From positions 1,002,001 to 1,066,000 of the forward strand of contig NZ_ACJX03000001.1 of assembly GCF_000160455.2 (NCBI RefSeq): a stretch of DNA of 64,000 nt, written 5' to 3'. The stretch is from Acetomicrobium hydrogeniformans ATCC BAA-1850. GTDB lineage: Bacteria; Synergistota; Synergistia; Synergistales; Acetomicrobiaceae. The notes under the pieces are model-generated. The model saw nothing but the letters and a program-made list of their open reading frames with translations, ran no database searches and was not told where the DNA came from. Each line of letters starts with the position of its first letter. Position 1 is the first letter of the stretch. Positions 36,340 to 46,040 of the stretch are shown here, in pieces. The translations under genes were made by a program, and so were the position numbers.

Positions 36340-37517
36340 TTCCTCAAACTCTCCTTCAATCGCGGATCTGTTCTCTCCTCGAGTTGCCTTCCTATGCCGA
36401 TAAAGGTAAGGCATATCGCGGCTATTCCCAGGCCAGGCGGAAATATAAGCCACCAAGCGCCTCCTGTGAAGGCGCCAAATACGTGAGCTTCGTGTAACAT
36501 CCGCCCCCACGAGGGCATTAAAGGATCGGAAAGGCCCAGAAAAGAGAGCCCCGCTTCGGCCAGTATCGCTCCAGGAACGCCGAGCGCCATTTGGGCAAGC
36601 AGGAGAGGCAGCGCTTCCGGCACGAGATGTCGGGCCAAGATGTATCCCGTTGGCGCTCCCAGGGCTCTAAGGTTTTCAATGTAAGGAGCTTCTCTGATCG
36701 ATAGTGTCATAGCTCTGACGACCCGTGCCGTTCCCATCCAGGAAAAAATGGACAACACCAATACTATCTGCCAGAGCCCTCTTCCCCATATCCCTGAAAT
36801 GACCATCAATATCGGCAGAGTCGGTATGGCAAGCAGAACGTCGATCATCCTCATTATCACCGAATCGACGAAACCGCCCAAATAACCTGCCAGCAAGCCC
36901 AACCCCATTCCCAGCGTAGAGGCCAGCAAAGTGGCGGATATTCCCACCAAGAGGGAAATTTTGATGCCCTCCACGAAGAGGCGTAAGACATCCCTTCCCC
37001 TTTGATCAGTCCCAAAGATACCCCATCTTCCGACGTGGATGTCCAGGTTCAGATCGATGGTCGCATCCTCGTCGGATTTAACGATTAATTCGTATATGCC
37101 CCTTTCGGAGAAGGCGATCTCCGAAAGGTCTGAGAAGGGATCCATGCCCAATTCCAATTTCAGGGGCACATCCCTGGAATCGATGTCGATATCGAACCTT
37201 TTGGCTCCCGAGAGATCCGCCAATTTGTAAGCTCCGCTTGGCGTTACGAGTAAAATAAAGGCTTTTTCGGGAGGTCTGTCGAAGGATACGGTGCCTTTTA
37301 GAGAGAATGTCGCAGGAGGATTGTCGTCCCATTTAAAGGAAAAGATCTCGTCCTTCACGCTGTAAGATCGGGGAGCCGGCGATTTAAGGTCTAGCCAGAG
37401 TGGCTTGGAAAAGGGCGGAGCTACCGTTTCGTTTGCAGGTCCCATGAAAAGCGGGGCCAAAAATGCCAAAATGAGGAAGATGATCAGGATGAGAATGCCG
37501 TAACGTCGCAAGATCAT
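36336..37517 (-). CDS. Peptide-type ABC transporter permease with extracytoplasmic insertion (DppC-like)
   Basis: A 393-residue protein, about 100 longer than usual DppC/OppC. The first membrane helix (about 5-25) is followed by an extracytoplasmic domain of roughly 130 residues (about 30-162) rich in beta-type sequence (TFSLKGTVSF, AFILLVTPSGAY, IYELIVKSDED). The standard FGTDQRGRDVLRL entry to the BPD_transp_1 domain then follows. The EAA loop contains LRALGAPTGYILARHLVPEALP. The insertion has no counterpart I can name and may contact the unusual binding protein. It overlaps both neighbours by ATGA-type junctions. Confidence 0.85.
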   Translation of the reverse strand: MILRRYGILILIIFLILAFLAPLFMGPANETVAPPFSKPLWLDLKSPAPRSYSVKDEIFSFKWDDNPPATFSLKGTVSFDRPPEKAFILLVTPSGAYKLADLSGAKRFDIDIDSRDVPLKLELGMDPFSDLSEIAFSERGIYELIVKSDEDATIDLNLDIHVGRWGIFGTDQRGRDVLRLFVEGIKISLLVGISATLLASTLGMGLGLLAGYLGGFVDSVIMRMIDVLLAIPTLPILMVISGIWGRGLWQIVLVLSIFSWMGTARVVRAMTLSIREAPYIENLRALGAPTGYILARHLVPEALPLLLAQMALGVPGAILAEAGLSFLGLSDPLMPSWGRMLHEAHVFGAFTGGAWWLIFPPGLGIAAICLTFIGIGRQLEERTDPRLKESLRK

Positions 37518-38494
37518 CGCCTTACCTTTCTGAAGCTTATTCTCGGATCCACCAAGGCATAGGCTACGTCAGCCAGCAGATTGCATATGACGGTTATTAA
37601 GGCAAGAAGGTAAAAGGCGGCCCCGGCTGCCGGATAATCGTGTCCCGAGACGGCCTCGAGCAGAAATTTTCCAACGCCGTGGAGGGAAAAGACCGTCTCC
37701 GTGATCACCGCTCCCGATATAACCCCCGGCAGGGACAGGAAAAAGATGGTTATAATTGGAGGGAGGGCAGTCCTGAAGGCATGTCCCCAAAGGATTTGGC
37801 CTTCTCTCAGCCCCTTCGCCCTAGCCAGCAAGACGAAGTCCTCTCCCAAGGTCTTTACCATAAGGTTTCTGACGTAAAGCGCCCACGAACCAAAGCCGAT
37901 CAGCACCAGAGAAAGGACCGGTAAGGCCATATGCCATACCTTGTCTCCAAGGAGGTTCCAGAAACCGACGGGTGGAGGGATGGAGGCGCTGCCCCTCAGG
38001 GGAAAGAGGGGAAGGACATGGGCGAAGAGCAGTAGGAGGACTAGCTGTACGAAGAAGGATGGAAAGGAAAACGATACTGCACCCGACATCAATACGATCT
38101 TCTCGCTGAATTTCCCCCTCCCTTTTGCAGCCATCACCCCCAGAAAGGTACCCAATAAGGCAGAGAGAAAAAGGGAAGGCAAAAGCAGCGCCAACGTATT
38201 GGGCAGCCTCTCGGCCAATTCCTGCCAAACAGGTTTTTGAGATAAAAAGGAAAGTCCGAATTTGAAGGAGAGCATTTGTTTGACGTACAAAAGAAATTGT
38301 TGGAATAGAGGTTTGTCCAGGCCGTAGGATTTCAACAGCTCCTCCTTTGCTTCGGGAGAAAAACGCGGGTCGAGTAAGGTGCTAGTAGGGTCACCGGGCA
38401 TCAGCCTGAAAAGAAAAAAGTTAAGAGATAGAACAATGACTATGACCAAAAGGCTTGTGAAGATCCTGCGCATCCAGTAATTACCGCTTTTCAA
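37514..38494 (-). CDS. Peptide-type ABC transporter permease (DppB-like)
   Basis: A 326-residue protein of normal DppB length with six helices. The family N-terminus (FFLFRLMPGDPTSTLLDPRFSPEAKEEL) and the EAA loop (RAKGLREGQILWGHAFRTALPPI) are clear. It forms the pore with the DppC-like protein. It overlaps the binding-protein gene by 4 bp upstream and the DppC-like gene by 4 bp downstream. Confidence 0.92.
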   Translation of the reverse strand: MKSGNYWMRRIFTSLLVIVIVLSLNFFLFRLMPGDPTSTLLDPRFSPEAKEELLKSYGLDKPLFQQFLLYVKQMLSFKFGLSFLSQKPVWQELAERLPNTLALLLPSLFLSALLGTFLGVMAAKGRGKFSEKIVLMSGAVSFSFPSFFVQLVLLLLFAHVLPLFPLRGSASIPPPVGFWNLLGDKVWHMALPVLSLVLIGFGSWALYVRNLMVKTLGEDFVLLARAKGLREGQILWGHAFRTALPPIITIFFLSLPGVISGAVITETVFSLHGVGKFLLEAVSGHDYPAAGAAFYLLALITVICNLLADVAYALVDPRISFRKVRR

Positions 38495-40149
38495 CGAACA
38501 GCTCTCCTCCAGTAATTATTGTTTTTAAGAAGTTTTACATACTCTCCGGGTTTATAACTTGCAAATTGGAAGGGACCTGTGCCGATCAACTTATCCGGAG
38601 AAAGGGACCTCCAATCCTCTGTGTTACAAAGCACGTGGGCGGGCAGTATGGGCAATCCCCCGATTTGATGTAAATACCAAAAGCTTCTTTGTGAAAATGT
38701 TATGACGACGAGGTTTCCCTGTGTCTTTATGTCTTCTATGTCTTTGATATTATCGTAGTACCTGGGGATGGAGTGTCTACGCATGAAGGCTATGGTAGCT
38801 TTTACGTCTTCGGCGGTAAAGGGTTTGCCGTCATGCCATTTAATATCTTCCCTGACGACAAAGAAAAGGCGCGTCCTTTCTCTGCCATCGTCGGTGGTCT
38901 CTATCCTCCAGCTTTTTGCAAGCCATGGAATGTCTTCCAGTGTGAAGGGATCGGTGCCCAGTAGTGATTCGTATATCAATGAAAGCACTTGCCAATCGTA
39001 GGCACTGCCCGCAGACAGAGGGTTCAGATTGCGGGGCTCTTCGGGCAGGCACCAATAGAAGTTTTTTCTGCCTTCTCTGTGTTTTAGGGACAAAAATGAA
39101 TAGACGTTATCGGGAGTCGTGTATTTAGAGGTTACGGCGTTTTCCCAATTACTTTGCAGTGCCGTGACGTAGTATCTGGAGTATATCGGCACCTGAGGGA
39201 CGTACTCATAAAGGAGCTTTTGCGCTTCCCTGGCAGCTGCGCGCGCCTCATTTTCATCCTTTGCGGATTTAAGAGCTTCCAGCGCCTCATCCAAATCAGG
39301 CATCTTTATGCCGCTAATGTTATAGCCACCCTCTATATCCATTGAGGAGTGATAGAATGCGTATAAGCTGTCAGGGTCTCGAGACAGCCCCCAGGCAATG
39401 ACGTAGGCATCGAAATCCCTTCTATCGAGGCGGGAAACCATCATGGAAAAATCCATAGGCTCCGTCTCGATGGGAATGCCAAGGCCTCTCATCGATTCGC
39501 AGATCCTCTCCGCTATCTCCGCTGTAGTGGGTGCCACCTGGGCTGTGGGTGTCATGAGTTTCATCCTGGGAATAGCTTTGGTCTGTCCCGGATATATCAA
39601 GACCCCCTTTTTGCTCCAGCGCCAGCCGGACTTCTCAAGCCTCTCCCTTGCCTTTTCGAGATTTGACTCCCCTAGAGGTGATTCTGCCTGGTAGGAAGAA
39701 GCGGGAGGCAAAAAGGAAAAAAGAGGCAGGGCATAACCTCCAAAAACATCTCTCACAATTTGCTTTCTATTCAGGACCTCCCATATCGACCGTCTCAGCT
39801 CCACCCTGTCCCATGGGGGCTTTCTTAAATTAAGCCCCAGAAAGAAAGCATGAAATCCCTCGGCTAGGTAGAGGTCTATCTCTTCGTTATCGCTAAGTCT
39901 TCTTATATCCGAAATACGAGCGATATCCCCCAGCATATCTACCTTGCCGCCTTCCAGCGCCAAAAGCTGGGCGTCGTTGTCCTTTATGATGACGCAATAA
40001 AGATCTTCAATGGTTGGCAGGTCGGTTAGCAGATCGTATTCGTCGAAGGGCGCTGCCGCTCCTGTATGGGGTGCAAAGGCAAAAAGAAGGGTCGTAAAGG
40101 CGACGAAGGCAAAGACTTTAGATTTATAAAGGGCTTTACTGTCTCTCAC
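38491..40149 (-). CDS. Circularly permuted SBP_bac_5 family ABC substrate-binding protein
   Basis: A 552-residue secreted protein with a signal peptide (about 1-33). The family order is inverted. Residues about 44-358 match the C-terminal part of DppA-like proteins: LPTIEDLYCVIIKDNDAQLL, ALEGGKVDMLGDI, VELRRSIWEVLNRKQIV and VPIYSRYYV. Residues about 361-552 match the N-terminal part: LNPLSAGSAYDWQVLSLIYE, DIPWLAKSWRI, VREDIKWHDGKPFTAEDVKA and IGTGPFQFASYKPGEYV, ending at NNNYW where a normal protein would run on into the LPTIED-like segment. Total mature length is normal for one binding protein. The frame is uninterrupted and the operon intact, so it is probably functional. It likely binds peptides or related compounds. 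Gene order SBP-DppB-DppC-DppD-DppF is standard. Confidence 0.88.
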   Translation of the reverse strand: MRDSKALYKSKVFAFVAFTTLLFAFAPHTGAAAPFDEYDLLTDLPTIEDLYCVIIKDNDAQLLALEGGKVDMLGDIARISDIRRLSDNEEIDLYLAEGFHAFFLGLNLRKPPWDRVELRRSIWEVLNRKQIVRDVFGGYALPLFSFLPPASSYQAESPLGESNLEKARERLEKSGWRWSKKGVLIYPGQTKAIPRMKLMTPTAQVAPTTAEIAERICESMRGLGIPIETEPMDFSMMVSRLDRRDFDAYVIAWGLSRDPDSLYAFYHSSMDIEGGYNISGIKMPDLDEALEALKSAKDENEARAAAREAQKLLYEYVPQVPIYSRYYVTALQSNWENAVTSKYTTPDNVYSFLSLKHREGRKNFYWCLPEEPRNLNPLSAGSAYDWQVLSLIYESLLGTDPFTLEDIPWLAKSWRIETTDDGRERTRLFFVVREDIKWHDGKPFTAEDVKATIAFMRRHSIPRYYDNIKDIEDIKTQGNLVVITFSQRSFWYLHQIGGLPILPAHVLCNTEDWRSLSPDKLIGTGPFQFASYKPGEYVKLLKNNNYWRRAVR

Positions 40150-40170
40150 GGACGTATCCTTTTGATTAGC

Positions 40171-41322
40171 CTAACACTCCGGCGGCGGTGCCCAGATGCC
40201 CTCAGCAGCGTCGCGCATTACGGGACAATAAACGATACCGGCTTTGGCGGTCCTGGAGCAGGCGTTGCAAGAAATGCATTCGGCCGGCTCTCCGTCTCCC
40301 GAGGCCCATCGATTAACCAGGTCCGGTTCCGCTATGAGGGGCCTCGACAGGGAGAAGGCCTCTGCCGTACCTCTATCGAAAAGATTTACCATCCTTTCCT
40401 GGGATCTCAATCCGCCGACCAATATTACCTGGGTGGTCTTGCCCACCCGCTCCCTTATAGCGCTGGCTTCTTCTGCAAAATAGCCCTCATTTTTACCGGC
40501 TATTATGCCCGCACGGGATGGCGAAAGGTTTTTGTCTCCGTAGAAGGTTCCGCCCGAAACTTCAATGGCGTCGACTTTTACCCTGGCCAGCTCCTGGGCA
40601 AGCCTTATCCCCTCAAGGCTGGAGTAACCCTCGTTAGCTCCCTCTGTGACCGATATCTTGACCCAGAGAGGAAAATCTTCTCCGGTGCGATATCTGATTT
40701 CCTCAAGGATCTCAAAAACTATTCGCGCCCTTTTTAGGATATCCTCTCCTCCGTATGCGTCCTTCCTTTTGTTGAAGATGGGGGAAAGAAATTGAGTCAG
40801 AAGAAATCCGTGAGCGAGGTGAAGCTGTACCCCATCGGCATTAGAAACCTTCGCTCTTTGGGCTGCCTTTGCGAAATCCGTTATGAGCGAATGAATCTCG
40901 GATATGGTCATCCCTTTGCAGGGACGGCCCGTCATTGGGTTTTTGACATCCGAGGGAGCAAGGGTAACCCCGTCTTCTGCTGTAATGCTAAAGGCACCGG
41001 CATGTGAGATCTGAACTATCATGGGGCATCCTGTCCCATGAGCTTCGCTGACGAGATTGGCGAGCCCGGAGATGTTATCGTCGGAAGATATGGATAGCTG
41101 GCGGGGGGAGGCCTTGCCGTTGGAGTTAACGTACGTATGACCTGTTATAATGAGTCCTACGCCACCCTTGGCCAACTCCTTGTATTTTTCGATTAATTTG
41201 GGAGTTGGATTTCCCGTTTTTTCGTCTGCTCCTGCCATATAAGTGGCCGATCGAATAATTCTATTTTTTACGCCAATCCGTCCTAGCGTGGCAGGTTTCA
41301 TGATGCTATCGGCAAATGACAT
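40171..41322 (-). CDS. NADH:flavin oxidoreductase, Old Yellow Enzyme family
   Basis: A 383-residue FMN-binding TIM-barrel protein. Family features include KPATLGRIGVKNRIIRSAT, IVQISHAGAFS, DGVQLHLAHGFLLTQFLSP with the substrate His pair region, and the late LVGGLRS phosphate-binding segment. The C-terminus carries ECISCNACSR, like the start of a cluster motif of the 2,4-dienoyl-CoA reductase branch, but the protein ends there without the second flavin domain. ATG at 41322 has AGGGAGGG at good spacing; the frame is open to 41379. The likely role is reduction of activated C=C bonds. It lies 21 bp before the ABC operon in the same direction and may be transcribed with it. Confidence 0.88.
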   Translation of the reverse strand: MSFADSIMKPATLGRIGVKNRIIRSATYMAGADEKTGNPTPKLIEKYKELAKGGVGLIITGHTYVNSNGKASPRQLSISSDDNISGLANLVSEAHGTGCPMIVQISHAGAFSITAEDGVTLAPSDVKNPMTGRPCKGMTISEIHSLITDFAKAAQRAKVSNADGVQLHLAHGFLLTQFLSPIFNKRKDAYGGEDILKRARIVFEILEEIRYRTGEDFPLWVKISVTEGANEGYSSLEGIRLAQELARVKVDAIEVSGGTFYGDKNLSPSRAGIIAGKNEGYFAEEASAIRERVGKTTQVILVGGLRSQERMVNLFDRGTAEAFSLSRPLIAEPDLVNRWASGDGEPAECISCNACSRTAKAGIVYCPVMRDAAEGIWAPPPEC

Positions 41323-41463
41323 AAATGATCCCTCCCTTTGTGTGGTCGCCCTGATATTTAGATTATATGTCATTTCCATGGGGCTTGATGTAGAATATGT
41401 AATTGAAAATGACTGAAAATATGGGACTATTATTATATTAGCATAGCAAAAGAGGAGATAAAT

Positions 41464-44400
41464 ATGAAACGTTTCTTCGCGGGCATAGATATAGGTTCAT
41501 CTACTATTCATAGCGTCCTTTTGGATGAATCGGGCAAAATCTTTTACGTCTCTCCGAGCCTGTCCCATTTTGGGGCCCCTTTGAATAAACTTCCCGATGT
41601 ATGGGCGTACCTGTCGGCAAACTCAAAAGACGGAGAGATTGTCTCAACTGCTTTTACGGGCATTGGTGCTCAATACATTAAAGACGTCTTTCCCAAATTG
41701 CTCTTCGACTACGAAAGCGTAACAATTCCAAAAGGGGTATCCCTTTTATGTCCCGATGCGGTTTATGTCTTTCACATCGGCGCAAAGGATTCCTACTTCT
41801 TCCGATTGGGCCATCTGGAGAAAGAGGTCAATCTGCTCGAATGGTCCGCTAACAGCAAATGCGGCGGAGGGTCGGGCATGCTTATAGAAAAGCAGCTGAG
41901 GCGTCTTTATCTCAAAGAAGATGAATTGCTGTTCAATTCTAATGCTGCCGATGAGAAATCCAAACTCATGGAGAGCCTTTACGAGCAAGCCGAGAAGGAC
42001 CTGGCCCGACATGAGTCCGTGCAAGGTTTTAATGCTCGCTGTGGGGTAGTGATTCAGTCGGATTTGATACACGAACAGAACGAGGGAGCAGATCGTGCAT
42101 ATCTGGTATCGCGCCTGTTTGCTACAGTTGCTCGAAATTACAAAAACGATGTAGTTGGTGCAAGAGATCTCGATACCTCACTTTGTTCCGTTGCCACGGG
42201 AGGTGTTTTTGCAAGCGATTATCTTCTAAAGCGCCTTCAGGAACTTTTGGGCGTGGTTTTGAAACGCCCCCGGCATTTTAGGGCCGTCGCTGCAATAGGA
42301 GCAGCCTATGAGGCGATAGAAAAGGGCAATCGTCACGTTATGGATTTTTCAAAGGTAGGCGAAATTACTTCTTTCGTTAGGGATAAACGTCCCTCCGCAC
42401 CTCCTCTATATACATTCTTGGATAAAGTGCACGTATACGATGGAGAGGTAAAGGAAGTAGACGATGGCGATATCAGGGATGTAGTTATTGGCGTTGACGG
42501 TGGTTCTACTACGACCAAGGCAGCTGTGGTGGACGTATCGACGGGAGACCTCCTCGATAAGATATACATAAGTACTCATGGCGACCCCGAGGGAGCCTTG
42601 AAGGAAGTCTTCAGATATCTCTCGGGTAAGGCCGAAAACTACAACGTCCGGGGTATATGCACTACCGGTTCGGCCAGAAAGCTTTATGAGCGCATCCTCG
42701 TTAGCCAATCGAAGAAAAGGGTCCTTGAATCCGAGGGCTTTATAGTCCTTGACGGTGCCGTAGATGAAATCACCTGCCATGCCGTTGGCATTAAACATCA
42801 CGATCCGGCCATAGATACCATTTTCGAAATAGGCGGCCAGGACATGAAGTTTACGACCTTTAAGGTAAAAGGCAGTGTGCCCACAGATGAGATTGAGGAA
42901 GCTCGCATGAACTATTCCTGTCAGGCAGGAGCGGGTCAGACCCTTGAGAATATGGCACAGCTTTTGGACCTCGACGTTAAATCCAGCCTCCAGGAGGCGG
43001 CGCTCAAGGCCGATACAGTTCCTCTGATAGATTCAACTTGCGGCGTCTTTATGGAGATGGAAGAAAACAGGCTCATAGCAGAGGGCTTCTCAAAGGAACA
43101 GATTGCAGCGGCGATCATAAGGGCTACGGCTGCTAGTTATTTCAACAAGTTCGTGGGAGGGCCGCAGCACGTAAAAAGCAAATGCTCATGCCAGGGCGGT
43201 CCCGCTTTGGGGTTGGCCTTTCTGGCTGCAATGGCCCAGGTCACGGGCAAGGAGATATATGCATATCCCCATAGAGAGCTTTTCGGCGCTTGGGGAGCAG
43301 GACTATTTTTGCGCAACAGGATATTGCAGCTGCAAACCGAAGGAAAGGAAGTGCGATCCGCCTTCAGGGGTTTCGAAGTGGTTGACATAAAATTCGAGAA
43401 ACGGGATGTCCTGTGCAGCGACCACTTTGGGCCTTTGTCCTGCGGAATGAGAAACTGTAAGTTGAAGATATTTTCCATAGGAGGAGAAGAGGTTATAACA
43501 GGAGGATTCTGTCCCAGGGGAAACAGCGAGGGGGCGGGTCAAAGCAGAAAGGATTACGTCGAAATCTATCATAAGTTATTGGATGAACACTTCGACGGCA
43601 TTTTGTATGAAGACCTGGATGAGCTCGATGGATTGGATTTGCCCACGATTGGAATACACAGAAGCGGCGTCACCCTGGGCGATTTGGGCATATGGTCGTC
43701 AGCTCTCTTTAAAAAGCTGGGATTTCTACCCGTGTTCACACCGAAATCGGATGACGAGATAGCCCAAGTAGGCATAAACATCGCTCCCACAGAGTTTTGC
43801 ATTGCCATGAAGCTTGTAATAGGACATGCTGCGCTACTTTATCACGACAGAAGGATCAAGCATCTTTTCAACCCTTGTTTCATAGAGGAAACCAGGCCCG
43901 AGAAGCCCCATCGCAAGTTTTGCATCTATACCGAAGCTGAGGGTTATCTGCTGCAGGATATATTGGGAATAGAGCCCGAAAGGGAATTTTTAAGCGTGCT
44001 CTACCTTGGGGACGACGAAAGATCAGCCAAATATTTACACGAAGAATTTCGCAGGCTCGGTTACGATTTCAGCGTTGAAAGAATTTTGGAGGCCATGTCC
44101 TATGCAAAAGAGAAGCTCAAGGCTTTCAAAGAAGCAGTTTATAAACACGGCGACGAATTCTTGGAGGAGCTGGAAAGGTCAGGCGAAGTGGGCTATGTGG
44201 GATTGGGAAGGGATTACGTGATTTTGGATCCCCAGGCCTCGTCAAACTCGGGGTCGATGTTCTCGAAGCAGCGGGGCATGAGGTATATTCCCCAAAGTTT
44301 TCTCGAGAAATACTATCACGATATCCCCATCGATGAGCTATGCTACAACGAATATTGGTATCAAAATGCCCACATACTTCAGGCTGCCATATATACGGCA

Positions 44401-46008
44401 AGACATCCCAGGCTTTTCCCGATCAGGCAGATGAACTTCGCCTGCGGTCCCGATTCCATGAAGTTTTATCATGAGAGCGAGATCTTCAGGAGGGCGGAAA
44501 AACCCTTTCTTCATCTTGTTACCGATGCCCAGACAAATAACGCCCCCTTCGTCACGAGGGCCGAAGCTCATGAGCGCGTCGTCCAAAGGGCAAAGCCCAA
44601 GACGGACTTGCCTCTGTCCGACTTTGTACTTTTTCCTCATGACGGGGAAAAGGAAAAGGTGAGCTTAGGGTCCCGCGTATGGTTAATACCTTACATGGGT
44701 GAGGCCAGTCGTTTTGGAGCTGCCGTCTTGCGACATTACGGCGTCAATGCCATGGCCATGCCCACGGCCACCAGCGCATCCAAGGACGCCGCAAGCAGGT
44801 TCATAACGACGGAGACGTGTTTCCCCCTTCGCGGGGTAGTTGGTGACGTGATGGCTTCCATAGAGGAGCTTGCCCGAGAAAGGGGAAAGGAGTGGGTCAG
44901 AGACAACATCGTTATATTTTTACCGACCACGTCGGGTCCATGCAGGTTCGGCAAATACGGAGAGGTATTAAAGATATTTTTGAAACAGGAAGGACTTGAC
45001 TCTGTCCCCATAGTGAGCCCCTCCACGGACAGCAGCTACATAGAGATAGAGGCCCCCGAGCAATTCGGCGGAACATTGGGAAAGGCCAATGCCCTTATAA
45101 ACGTATTTAGGGCCATTAAAATGGCGGATATGGTGGATGATCTTATCCGCAAGTTCCGCCCCTACAGCGACGACAAAAAGGCCTTCGACGAGCTGTGCAA
45201 GCAGAGATTGGATCTGCTGGAACATTTGTTAGTTGAAAATAGCGCTTCTTATGCAACGCTGAAGCGGTGGACGAATGAGACCATGGTCCTTTTTATGAAA
45301 GAGGCCCCAAAGGCCAAACATCATTCCTTGCCTCTCATCCTTTATGTGGGAGAAATTTACACGCGGCAACACGATCCCTACACGGAATACGTGATAAAGA
45401 GGCTGGAGGAAGAGGGTTTGGAAGTGGTCAGGGGGAGCATCACGGAGTGGCTAGAATATATCAACTATCTGACGATCAGGGACAATCCTAAATTTCCTTA
45501 TAAGTTTGCTCAATTTTACATGGAATACGCCGATTGGCGATTCAAGCGGATCTTCGGGGAGACCGCCAAGGAAAGGGAGGTCCTGCCTAAACCCAGAGTC
45601 ATAATAGAAGACCTCCAAAAAAGCAGGAGATACCACGGAGATATCACCGGTGAATCTCCTTTGGTAATAGGCATCTTTTTGAAGTTTTTGCGAGGGGAAT
45701 TACCAGGCAACGGGCAGAAGGTCTGCGGGATATTCCATGTGGGTCCCTTTACCTGCATGCAAGAAGGCGTCGCCATGGCCAAGATGGATGCCATGTTGAA
45801 GGAAGAGACCAAAGACAACCACGGTTTGATCGTGCCCGTGGTCCATGCCTTTTTCGGAGACTCGGCCAACACCAACCTGGAGGCGGAAATAGCCGCCTTC
45901 AGAGAGCAGTGCCGTCTTAAGGCCAGGATGAACGGTTCCGTGGGTTTTAAAAGCAAAAGAACGAGCCCTGCCGTAAAGGGTAATCTCGTGATTCAAGAAA
46001 GGTCTTAG
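41464..46008 (+). CDS. Acyl-CoA dehydratase activase-related giant protein (two BadF-type ATPase domains, DUF2229, HgdB-like end)
   Basis: 1514 residues. The first ASKHA ATPase domain (about 1-300) starts with FFAGIDIGSSTIHSVLLDES. The second (about 340-610) starts with VVIGVDGGSTTTKAAVVDVS and has the activase landmarks IGGQDMKF and NYSCQAGAGQTLENMAQ. A Cys-rich joint (CGMRNCKLKIF, then GGFCPRGNSEGAG), a DUF2229 region (about 735-960; TIGIHRSGVTLGDLGIWSSA) and a C-terminal part with HgdB-like character follow. Activases of this group power radical dehydratases by ATP-driven electron transfer, but these fused giants have no proven substrate. It is single-gene, with its own downstream terminator. 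Domain limits are approximate. Confidence 0.85.
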   Translation: MKRFFAGIDIGSSTIHSVLLDESGKIFYVSPSLSHFGAPLNKLPDVWAYLSANSKDGEIVSTAFTGIGAQYIKDVFPKLLFDYESVTIPKGVSLLCPDAVYVFHIGAKDSYFFRLGHLEKEVNLLEWSANSKCGGGSGMLIEKQLRRLYLKEDELLFNSNAADEKSKLMESLYEQAEKDLARHESVQGFNARCGVVIQSDLIHEQNEGADRAYLVSRLFATVARNYKNDVVGARDLDTSLCSVATGGVFASDYLLKRLQELLGVVLKRPRHFRAVAAIGAAYEAIEKGNRHVMDFSKVGEITSFVRDKRPSAPPLYTFLDKVHVYDGEVKEVDDGDIRDVVIGVDGGSTTTKAAVVDVSTGDLLDKIYISTHGDPEGALKEVFRYLSGKAENYNVRGICTTGSARKLYERILVSQSKKRVLESEGFIVLDGAVDEITCHAVGIKHHDPAIDTIFEIGGQDMKFTTFKVKGSVPTDEIEEARMNYSCQAGAGQTLENMAQLLDLDVKSSLQEAALKADTVPLIDSTCGVFMEMEENRLIAEGFSKEQIAAAIIRATAASYFNKFVGGPQHVKSKCSCQGGPALGLAFLAAMAQVTGKEIYAYPHRELFGAWGAGLFLRNRILQLQTEGKEVRSAFRGFEVVDIKFEKRDVLCSDHFGPLSCGMRNCKLKIFSIGGEEVITGGFCPRGNSEGAGQSRKDYVEIYHKLLDEHFDGILYEDLDELDGLDLPTIGIHRSGVTLGDLGIWSSALFKKLGFLPVFTPKSDDEIAQVGINIAPTEFCIAMKLVIGHAALLYHDRRIKHLFNPCFIEETRPEKPHRKFCIYTEAEGYLLQDILGIEPEREFLSVLYLGDDERSAKYLHEEFRRLGYDFSVERILEAMSYAKEKLKAFKEAVYKHGDEFLEELERSGEVGYVGLGRDYVILDPQASSNSGSMFSKQRGMRYIPQSFLEKYYHDIPIDELCYNEYWYQNAHILQAAIYTARHPRLFPIRQMNFACGPDSMKFYHESEIFRRAEKPFLHLVTDAQTNNAPFVTRAEAHERVVQRAKPKTDLPLSDFVLFPHDGEKEKVSLGSRVWLIPYMGEASRFGAAVLRHYGVNAMAMPTATSASKDAASRFITTETCFPLRGVVGDVMASIEELARERGKEWVRDNIVIFLPTTSGPCRFGKYGEVLKIFLKQEGLDSVPIVSPSTDSSYIEIEAPEQFGGTLGKANALINVFRAIKMADMVDDLIRKFRPYSDDKKAFDELCKQRLDLLEHLLVENSASYATLKRWTNETMVLFMKEAPKAKHHSLPLILYVGEIYTRQHDPYTEYVIKRLEEEGLEVVRGSITEWLEYINYLTIRDNPKFPYKFAQFYMEYADWRFKRIFGETAKEREVLPKPRVIIEDLQKSRRYHGDITGESPLVIGIFLKFLRGELPGNGQKVCGIFHVGPFTCMQEGVAMAKMDAMLKEETKDNHGLIVPVVHAFFGDSANTNLEAEIAAFREQCRLKARMNGSVGFKSKRTSPAVKGNLVIQERS

Positions 46009-46040
46009 CACTGAAATAACGAGCTTTTGTCAGACCTTTG

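Noticed and set aside
36340-36510. N-terminal extension of the DppD-like ATPase
   Set aside because: The region is fully inside the DppC-like gene and the ABC domain starts right after ATG 36339.
40150-41379. Missing half of a duplicated binding protein upstream of the permuted gene
   Set aside because: The upstream DNA is an intact Old-Yellow-Enzyme gene starting 21 bp away, with no SBP remnant, so the permuted gene is complete as it stands.
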